Positions 35,997 to 44,572 of a stretch of DNA of 64,000 nucleotides are shown here, piece after piece. Source of the stretch: Asterella californica (lineage: Eukaryota > Streptophyta > Marchantiopsida > Marchantiales > Aytoniaceae); NCBI GenBank assembly GCA_036924285.1, contig JAYKYS010000007.1, forward strand, positions 9,300,001 to 9,364,000, given 5' to 3'. The translations under genes were made by a program, and so were the position numbers. Position 1 is the stretch's first letter. Each line of letters starts with the position of its first letter. The notes beneath the pieces were generated by a model. The model searched no databases, was not told the origin of the DNA, and saw only the letters and a program-made list of their open reading frames with translations.

Positions 35997-36566
35997 GATT
36001 GCAGATATTTTGCATGGTTTTCAATTCAAGAATTGTTCACATGATGATTCAAAAGTGTTCCTTAAAGTGGATATGATTGAGATGTTAATGCACTTCGCTT
36101 AACTCTCTACATCAGAGTATTGGATGACTGTCGTCTTCCATAATCTTCAACAAGCAGTAGATGTTGGACAACTTTACGCGACTATGGATGTAAAGTTTTT
36201 CTCGATGTTTAGTGAAGACAAATTGTAAGAATGCAAGTGGAGTAACAATGAACCATGAGTACTAGACAGCAGGATTCTGTTCCAAAGACGATAACATGTT
36301 TATGAACATTTTGGTTCAGTGTTGGATATCTGCAAATTAGAATTGTAGCTCCAGCTTGCAGTTACAAGATCTTGTTGTCTTATGATAAACTTGGGAATGT
36401 TTATCAGAAGTCTCAAGCTATGATCAATAAACAGATCAAGTATTTTTCCAAAGAAGGCGATTGGATCATGGATCTTTGTTCTAGTTCTGGGACGATTTTG
36501 GGGTGTGCATTACAAGCTAGTGGGCATTGTATTGCAGTGGAGATTGATCGATGTCAGTTCATGTGA
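35997..36566 (+). pseudogene. DNA-methylase-like C-terminal fragment
   Basis: The frame ending at 36566 reads YFSKEGDWIMDLCSSSGTIL and then ALQASGHCIAVEIDRCQF. This follows the pattern of bacterial-type N4-cytosine/N6-adenine DNA methylases around the SAM-binding motif (GDxVLDxFxGSGTT, GRxxIGVExDxxxF), preceded by the expected KSQAMINKQIKYF-like helix. Here the motif is degraded (SSSGTI). The upstream sequence is coding-like (SEYWMTVVFHNLQQAVDV, KWSNNEP) but full of stops. It begins directly at the 3' LTR of element E, so it is probably the 3' part of the locus broken at 25580. Catalytic motif IV is not visible. Confidence 0.5.
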
Positions 36567-38475
36567 ATCTCTTCTCGCGAATTCAACATCATTAAAATAT
36601 TATTTGACGTAGAAATAGAGACTAAAAAAGGCGGTGCACATAGCTTTGCGGAAGTTCGACCTTCGTTCCTGAGAGTCAAGTAGCAAACGACGTGTACTTA
36701 CGAAGCTATTCTAGAGCCTCTAATATAAGTATAGAGCACGGTAGTCCATACGGTCTCATCATGATCAGAATGAGATCGGTGCTTCACTGTAAATCTATAC
36801 AATATCGTTCATGATGATGTACTGTAATCTCACTGAAAAGCTAACTCAGACTGATACTGCTGGATCAGATTCTACTAATGTTAGCACCGAACACGATCAT
36901 CACACTCGAAATTTAGTAGATAGGAAAAGATTGCTTAATACTGTTCTTAGGAGATGGATTTAGTAACGAAGGTGTGCTATCTATTACGCTTCACACAAGA
37001 CGCGAATTATTAGCTTGAGATGCGACAACAATGCAGAACATGCAGCCGATCAGAACAGTGAGACTAGAAGTCGCGAAACAGATCAAATCGAATGCCATTG
37101 TGCACAATGCTACATCTGCCAGGTTATTTACTCTATGCGAACAGTACGTACCGTAACGGCATAATATATATTACGATCTTGAGAAACGTAAGTGAACTGT
37201 TTTCTCACGCAAGCTTTTCTCATGAGGGCGAGATCTAGCGTTCAAGAAGTAAGAAGTTAGGAGATAAATTGCTGACTACCTGGGTTCGACCTTCTTCCTG
37301 AATCATATACGTACCCGGTGAAGACAGACGACAGTTATAATTTGACTCATAAACTCTCGGAATCCTTAGCTTGAAGTTCGATCGGTGCTTGACTGTAATC
37401 TATATGTTATATCTTTCATGATGATGTCGATAGTACTTGAGATGATCTCACCGAAAAGCTGACTCAGACTGATACTGCTGAATCAGATTCTACCAGTGTT
37501 CGCACTCTTCAAATTAACACGATCGTCACACTCGAGCTCGTTACATACATACATATGAATATGTGTTCTTAGGAAGATTTCGTAAAGAAGGTGTCCTATA
37601 TATTACGCTTCATACAAGATGCGTCTTGATCCTATCATGATCACTCAACAGAAACAGCGAATAATACACTGATCAAGAGCTCTAGATCTGTAGCAAGTCT
37701 CTATATAGAAATTTTATACAAGTTTCACATGTATAGGAACATACGACAATCATGTGAGGTCGGTGTCTTTATTCGAAGCAACACTTTGATATATCTATGA
37801 CGGCCGGGAGTTCTTTTATTAGGATGTGAACTCCCAGGTGCTTCTAGGTACTAGCTAGACCTGATTAAGCTCGATGTTAACAAGAGCAAATTAAACGTAT
37901 GTCGATTGATTTCAGGAGGTGCTGAACTCTGGACATCTATATATATCTACAAGCTCGTGAATCCCAAGTCAGCTTTATAGGGACATCCACCTGATCTGGA
38001 CTGATCATGAAACTGATGCCTCAGGTTATATTTCAAGTAAACGTCGGCTGGAGACCAATACTTCCGAATCGAAAGATGTCCTGATAACTTACATTGCTCG
38101 AATTCTGGTTCCAGCTGCGGCTAGCTAGCTAGCTAGTACTTTATAGGAGTTTGGCAAAGCTTAAGCATGTCTCCCTTGGAAGTCTATCCATTAAATGACC
38201 AAGTCTCCTAATGTCAACAGACAGGTCTGTCCGGAACCAGAGGACTGATGCATGAGTCCTCTGCATGTTATGCAAACTATATACAAACATGAATTCTATG
38301 CTTGGAAAGTAAGTATCGGAACTAATTAGTTCGTACCCCTAGGCCTGTACATTACAACTGAAGGATCACCTTTAAGCAACTCGTTCCGAAAATTAAGATT
38401 ACTGTCACGGCAAAAAATTTCGGACACACCATTCGCAAGCAGCTGCAGTGCTCATGCATATGCATATGCATGCAG
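36567..38475. other. Intergenic region with a diverged direct duplication
   Basis: The segments 36774-37010 and 37380-37625 are diverged copies. They share GATCGGTGCTT, TTTCATGATGATG-like, ACTCAGACTGATACTGCTG and ATTACGCTTCA blocks. No coding frame runs through them. Low-complexity GCTAGCTAGCTAGCTAG lies near 38120. The region lies just downstream of the homeobox gene's stop codon. Confidence 0.65.
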
Positions 38476-41400
38476 TTACAGCATTTCACTTGTATGTCTC
38501 CTTCGAAAGTTGTAACACCACTGCTTGACCTGCAGATCGAATTCCAAAGCTAAAGTTAGAACTAGCTCATTCCGATCAAATACTTTGAATACTCATGCAT
38601 GTTGACCACTAAGTAGAGTAAATTAATTAGTGGTCTGATGTTACAATATATTTTTGGGCTCCGATATGCATGCATGCAGTGTCATATATATATATGTATA
38701 TACGAGCACAGTAAAGGTTCAAACTTTAAAAATATATGAACTTCTCAATGTCAGAAGAATGAATTTACCTGCCCGCCTGTCATGCCGGTCTTCTCCGTCA
38801 GTGCGGCCAAATCCTTCCCTTTAGGGTTGGGACCATGCTTATGGTCCAGAATCCAGCCTCTGTCAGCAGCACATTCATATATAATACAAGGCGTTACGTC
38901 TCATATATACAGTTGCTTCATGCCATCATCTTATGTTAACAGACTCTTGTCCAGGCCTTCATCTATATAATAACGTAGACTTTAGCAAATTATGATCGAT
39001 AAGGTATGAAGACTCTCTCTGCGAAAGTAGCTTGTTAATTAATTCCACTTATAACTGATAGCTTTAGAATGTACGACGTACTTGAGTATAGCAGTCCTCT
39101 CGGTGGGATAGCGGAAGAATTTCCCTTTTCTCATCCCGTTCTGCTGAGGATTCCAAGTCCTCACACGGTAGTTCTCGAACCATTGCTCGACCTTCAAGAG
39201 CAGAACAATGTTAATTACATACATGTCATCGATAGATGTAGATCTTGTCGACTGCATCCTGAGGGGTAGATGATCAATCATGATATGCAGGCCTTGGAAT
39301 TGTGCTAAAAGTGCATGGAAGTGGAATGGATTAATGAACTCATTAGTACCTGGGTGGATGTAAGCCCCAATTCCTCGCCCAAGCGGCGGATTTCATCCTT
39401 CTCAGGGTAAGGATTCAGCTGGTGCGCATCAGTCTCAACCCACTCACTGCACAGCAAGAGTATATATCATTGTAACAGTCAATTAGAGCGTTCCATGATA
39501 AGATCTAAATCTAACTGGACAAGCTATGTTCCAAAAGTTCTCTTCTAGTAGAAGAACCTAGCTATGAATTGGTTTCCGTTTACTCTACTTTCATATTATA
39601 TAGATCTAGCGAACTCGGAACGAAATATATACCTGAGAGCTTTCTTGCAGAAATCCGGAAGATATCTCACTCTTCTCTTCCGTTGCCGACAATACTCGTT
39701 CAAGATCAGAGTGATCCTCTGCATGCAGACAAATTTTAACAATAGTTAACGAAATAATTACTGTCTTGGTAGCCTTGAACATCCATCACCAGCTGGGGTT
39801 GAAGTTCCTTAATTATTTCTAACAGTCTTTAATTCTAGCCACTCCAACCAACAAACCAGAATCGCGGTAGCTAGTTAAGATTAATGATTGATGTCTGCAA
39901 CTTAAACAGTCTGCTTTAAAATACGCAAATTTCACTATCATCCTAATTGTGTGGTTGATCATGTCATTGAGCAAATTAGACTACCAACACAGTTCAAGGC
40001 ATATATGATCATGATCGTGAGTGTTACGATCGAATAGTACCCTTTGGAAACTTCTGAGAGTTCGTCCATCGTTTTGCCCGCAGCTCTGCGTCAGGCAACA
40101 ATTCATCAACACTGTCAGCATATATATACAATTAGCTAGTGACGTTCTCATGATCAGGGCTCGTAGACTTTTCGGTGACAGTATCAGTTAATTAACCTAG
40201 AAGTACTTCAAGCTGTTAGATTTACAGTGGTAATCATATCATTCATGGATCTGGAAACCAGGAAACGGTTTAACAAGGCGAACCACAAGACTGATCAGCA
40301 GAAAAACAACGCCATGGTTTTCACCATAAACTGATCGATTATGATCGTGTTAAACTTTCAAGCTTGATATTTACCATCCGACCCGAACTTAGGAACGAGT
40401 ACTAGTCCTGAATGTGTAAACTTAATTATAATTATAGTTTAGACTAGGGTTTAATTAACATTCACCTTTAAGAGTTTAATATGACTTTAAGTAAGTAATT
40501 AGGTTAGGTTTAAGTTTCATTTAGGTTTAGCAAAATATATAGATGCTTACCATTTACTCACACTTCTCACGTCGAACCGGATATGAAACCCCTATCAAGT
40601 TCTAAAGCTCGAGCTCATGATAAATGGAATCGGTAAACGGCTGTCTTTCTCGAACTATTTGTTCTACAAGAGATATAAGAATTTATCCAGCTTGAACGAA
40701 CATGACCTAGTAAACTTGTAGAAAATCAACTTGAAGGTAGAATGATCATGAAAGAAGCACCTGGTACTCTTCGACAATGCGCTGCAGTTCCTCATCTACG
40801 TTTACTGGTGCAGTTCGCGCCGTCCGCTTGCCGAAAATTCTCCAAATAATGATATCCTTCTCATAAAGCCAATCAATTTCGAATTCAGGATGATCTCCGG
40901 ATTCAAATGCTTGCCAATTGCAATGGATGCCAGTATTAGAGCTCGTCGAACTTGCTGAAGAAGAAGATCGAGATGGAATTCGAATCATGGTCATCATCTC
41001 CTCACGGTTGTGAGGGCTAACCATGATATCACGAGACTCACTGACTTGTTCGGATCCGGGAGCTGTTAATACCATTGACAACTTCTCCGGGCTTACTTCC
41101 GTAATCATGGGGGTAACTTGAACAAGGGAGTTGTCACTGACCATATTAGGCTCCCCATGATCATGAAGGGTTGAACTGCGATGATCACCGTTTCTCAAGT
41201 CATAATCATGTATGCTCATCTTCTCGCCTACATTATTAAGGGTTCCAAGGGAATCATCACCGGCAGATGACACTTCTGAATCAGCTGTTACAGTATACGT
41301 TTGTCCAAGTTCCATAGAATGGTCTGATGGTAAGTCTCCATACAGGTGAAGCTGAAACTCTGATTCAGCGGACTTCATCAGATCACAAAGCTGCAAACTC

Positions 41401-42675
41401 GTGTCACTCGAGCTCAGCTCGAGCTCGGTTGCAATTGGACTGACGTTCTCATGTCCGATAAGCTCATAATTCGAAGTAGTGCTAGGAGTCTTAACCTCCA
41501 GCTCACTTGGTCTAGTGCCTGACGGGACGGGCGTCACTCCAACACTAGAACAACAGTCAGATGGCCAGGATTGCTCCTGATTCATATGCATCTCTAGAGA
41601 GAGATCCTCCTCATGTAAGAAATCAGCTTCAAGTTCTTCGAATTCCTCGTTCAGCTGAATGGGTTCGAATAAAGTTAAATGGCTGATATCCATGTCCACA
41701 TGCATCTCTGAGTCAGGGGATATAGTCGGATACGAAGGAGCTCGAGTTGTAGACTTAGTTTCCTCTGACGGAGTTGATCCATCTGCACTGTCGGACTTAC
41801 TGTACCAGTTTTGGTGGAATACATTCGCTTCCAAAGTCGCATGAGACTGGACCAACTGATCCAGACCTTGATCATAACCTGTAGCAGTACTTTCAGGAAT
41901 ATCGTCGCGTGATTCAGTGATATCCATCAAGCCAAAACCTTCATCTTCGTAATATCCAGTGGCAGCTTTTTCTTTCGTTCCCTTCGGAATTCCGTAAAAT
42001 GAAATCAATGACCCAGAATCTGCTGTTAGTGTCGACGTCCCGTCGTCAAGACGAAAGGGAACGGAATCAGACACTGTCTTCTCTCCAGCAAGTGTCGGCC
42101 AGCTGAATGGATTCTGCTGCTCGGTCAGAGCTGACAAAGCATATTCTTCATACGATGAACCTGCACATATATATATATATACATCCATGTGCAGCACCAG
42201 TAGTAGTTAGTTTCAGTACTCTTTTAGTAATATATAAAAGCTGCATTCAAACGAGATTATCGATCGGGGCATTTGAGAGTAGTACGATTCGTTCACTGAC
42301 AGGAATTATATAATTCTATACAGACGAAGTTTCAACTCAGTACGTACCTGAATAGTTCCCACAAGACCATGGGCCAGGCGCAGTTTCTGCGTAGGGCAGA
42401 CCCACAAGATGTGGCACAGAGGTAAAATCATGGTACAATGGCAAGATGGCACAATTCTCTTCGCGGCACGCGATGCCATCCGTTGCACTTGTGGTTGTTG
42501 CAGACCTGAGCCTCACCTTCGTCCAGTCCTGCTCCCCTGAAGTGTGGATATAAGAAGCTGCAGGTCCTGATGATGACCCATCTAGTGTAAACTCCAGAGG
42601 GTTCAGTGCATCGAAGATTCTCGGGATCCAGTAGTCCGCTTCGACTTCACACGTTTGTTCCAATGTGAAATCCAT
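38476..42675 (-). CDS. Tandem double BELL/TALE-like homeodomain protein (eight exons)
   Basis: Predicted sequence-specific nuclear DNA-binding protein. Exons: 42675-42348, 42160-40768, about 40111-40052, about 39716-39633, 39446-39350, 39191-39082, 38859-38769, 38529-38476. All introns are GT-AG, and this model keeps one frame for about 738 residues. Only the exon 3/4 junction is weak: the better-looking sites (donor after 40041, acceptor before 39718) do not share a frame. The ATG is the first after an in-frame upstream stop. Residues 1-590 are acidic and Ser/Thr-rich with no domain I recognise; I see no POX/BELL domain. Homeodomain 1 lies near 605-667 (NPYPEKDEIRRL, VEQWFENYRVRTW) and homeodomain 2 near 680-732 (GPNPKGKDLAALTEKTG, VKQWCYNFRRRH). 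The protein ends six residues later. BELL-like features are L-x-x-W in helix 1, a PxP loop and RVRxWxP after helix 3. No retroelement fragments were noticed inside the gene. Confidence 0.8.
38497..39113 (-). other. Region encoding homeodomain 2
   Basis: Built from exons 6-8. Helix 1 is PTERTAILKGWILDH, the loop PNP stands where BELL proteins have PYP, and the spacing from the helix-1 Leu to the invariant Trp is exactly that of TALE domains. The recognition helix GGQVKQWCYNFRRRH keeps W48, N51 and R53 but has Cys at position 49, normally Phe. Introns fall after the helix-1 Leu (codon split AA|A) and after the Gln before VKQW (phase 0), matching homeodomain 1. Confidence 0.82.
39150..39682 (-). 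other. Region encoding homeodomain 1
   Basis: Built from exons 4-6. Helix 1 is DFCKKALSEW, the loop contains NPYP, helix 2 is EKDEIRRLGEEL, and the recognition helix is STQVEQWFENYRVR, keeping W48, F49, N51 and R53. From the helix-1 Leu to the invariant Trp there are two more residues than in standard TALE domains and five more than in 60-residue homeodomains. Introns fall after the helix-1 Leu (codon split AG|T) and after the Gln before VEQW (phase 0). Confidence 0.85.
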
Positions 42676-43060
42676 AGAACTTCTTTCCACGTCCAAATTA
42701 AGTCACCAGCACCAGCACGAGCTCGAGATAGCTAAATAGCCTTTCACCACCAACACCAAACACCAACTTCGAATTCGAATTCGAACTCAAGTCATCATCT
42801 CGTTCGAGTTCAAGTTATCATCGGTCGCCAGTCGAAGTTCACACCTGACCAGTCCATCTTTGCCTCCAATAGAAAAAGTCCCACTCGGCAGATTACGATC
42901 AAACGGCCGTTTTTCAAACTTTTGCTTGGAAAACTCTGAAGGACAGGAGGAGTACTAGTGCTTCAAGTGAGTTCCTGATAAGTTAGCGAGTAATGACTGA
43001 AGCTTTCAAGGATGTGCTGGTCATATAAGAGAAAGAGAGTGAGAGAGAGAGCATGACCAG
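42676..43060 (-). promoter_or_regulatory. Upstream region of the homeobox gene with a GA/CT tract
   Basis: Upstream of the ATG the minus strand carries GAATTCGAATTCGAA near 42775. At 43028-43052 there is a CT-rich tract (GAGAAAGAGAGTGAGAGAGA on the plus strand) beside TATATGA. This could be a core promoter with a pyrimidine patch. The transcription start is not determinable from sequence. Confidence 0.35.
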
Positions 43061-44177
43061 CTAGTTCGTACACAGCGTCTTCCTTAGCTGAGCAGAAGGG
43101 GCAAAAGCTACTAGCTAGAAAGGCTTTGCGGTCAGTTTCTGCACAGAGCTCAAGGGCAAAGTGGTCATGGAGTATGGGGACTCTTCGTCCATGCTAGATG
43201 ACTGCTCAAGTGACCTATGATCGACCCCCTCCTTCTAGACTTGATTGATCACGACGATTAATGATGATGGACATGTACAGAATCATCGCTGTCCAGTGCA
43301 CCACGTACGGTACTACGGTGGTGGAGCGCGACCTCCCCATGCAGAACCGTGTACAGAAAATTGACGGACCTTTCAAGTAAGTGACTTATCTTGAGAATTA
43401 TCTTACTTACTAGTGCAATTAATAACAATTAATTGACAAGAATTAATTAATTTACAACTAATAAACAAAAAAAGAAAGCATGATGCATGAGTAGAATTCA
43501 CCTTTTCTGGGTATTCTAATTTGCGTTTGAGTATGGTCAGTCAATTTCAGTTCGCAAATATCCCTGGAGCTACTCAATTAAATTAAGAGTTCTTTAATTT
43601 GATTATACGTTTAATTTGCTTCCAGTAGAGCTCTTAGACTAGAGTTTAGTAGATGGTCCACCTAACGGCATATCATGATTGAAATCATCATGGAAGATCT
43701 TGTGCTCTAATTATATTATATTGACAAGTCTTAGAGTCTATTAATAGAAAAAGCACCTAATACTAGTCTATTTGTTTAATCCATCTTAGCATATTTAACA
43801 TATTTAATCTATAACATCATCTAACATATTAAATTATAATGGGGGTTGAGCTTATTGTGTAATTATTTAAATAATGGGGGTTGAGCTTTTTGCTTGGCAA
43901 TGGATGGGAAGTGCCTGTCAATGGATGTAGATGTGGATGAAAGGCGTTCAGGCATTCCTTCCAGTTCCGTCCACTCTTGTCTTTCATGTGGAGGAGGAGG
44001 AGAGTGTTTCCTCGAGTCATCTCCTGAGCAGATTTGCAAGTCCCGTTTCTCAAGTGGGTTCTACAGATCAATTTCTGCTCTGTACAACTTTAGCGTACGT
44101 ACGTGGTCAGCTGACAAAAGGGTTAACGTTTTAGCTACGGGTGAGCGCGAGTGGAACATTCAGAGTGCAAGGTAAAG
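43061..44177. other. Intergenic, nothing recognised
   Basis: AT-rich with short direct repeats (GGGGGTTGAGCTT at 43840 and 43875). No supported gene. Confidence 0.5.
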
Positions 44178-44187
44178 GAGGTTCAGA

Positions 44188-44562
44188 CAGAAATTGGCTT
44201 GATCATACCCCCAGTAGGTTCCGTGAGCTTGATTATACCCCTCTTAACGAATGTCTGGCTTGATCACACCCCTGACTGGCTATTGCCTGTAAAACCAGTC
44301 ACTTTGAGATGTTATTCAGATGTGAGACTGCACATATTAAAGGAATGAGAATATGAATAGTCTACCGCGTCTTTAATGTCAAAAATTTTGAATTACAGTG
44401 ATATTTAGTCGAGGTTGAAAGTACTAAAATGATTAACCAAGAGATAAAATGACTGGTTCGACTGTCCATAATCCGTCAGGGGTATGATCAAGCAACCAAG
44501 CGTTAACAGGGGTATGATCAAGCTCACGTAACCTACTGGGGGTATGATCAAGCCAATTTCTG
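44188..44562. mobile_element. MULE-type MITE with 10-bp target duplication
   Basis: The element begins CAGAAATTGGCTTGATCATA and ends with its inverse. The terminal inverted repeats are about 115 bp. Perfect 10-bp direct repeats GAGGTTCAGA flank it at 44178-44187 and 44563-44572. Each terminal repeat holds three direct copies of GCTTGATCATACCCC or variants, about 29 bases apart. No coding capacity. Long TIRs and a 9-10-bp duplication fit the Mutator superfamily. Confidence 0.85.
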
Positions 44563-44572
44563 GAGGTTCAGA

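Noticed and set aside
36372..36566. Treating the 64-codon methylase-like frame as an intact small gene
   Set aside because: Only the C-terminal SAM-binding region is present, the motif is degraded, and the upstream coding sequence has stops.
38160..38290. Possible alternative last exon of the homeobox gene (VLWFRTDLSVDIRR after a CAG acceptor)
   Set aside because: The WF motif is there but the residues around it do not fit a recognition helix, while 38529-38476 gives QVKQWCYNFRRR in the correct phase.
39069..39269. Plus-strand open frame opposite homeodomain exons
   Set aside because: Antisense shadow of exon 6, whose splice sites and homeodomain motif are clear on the minus strand.
38476..42675. 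Assigning a specific known BELL, KNOX or sex-locus gene name
   Set aside because: The homeodomains are too diverged, and the double arrangement does not match a gene I can name with confidence.
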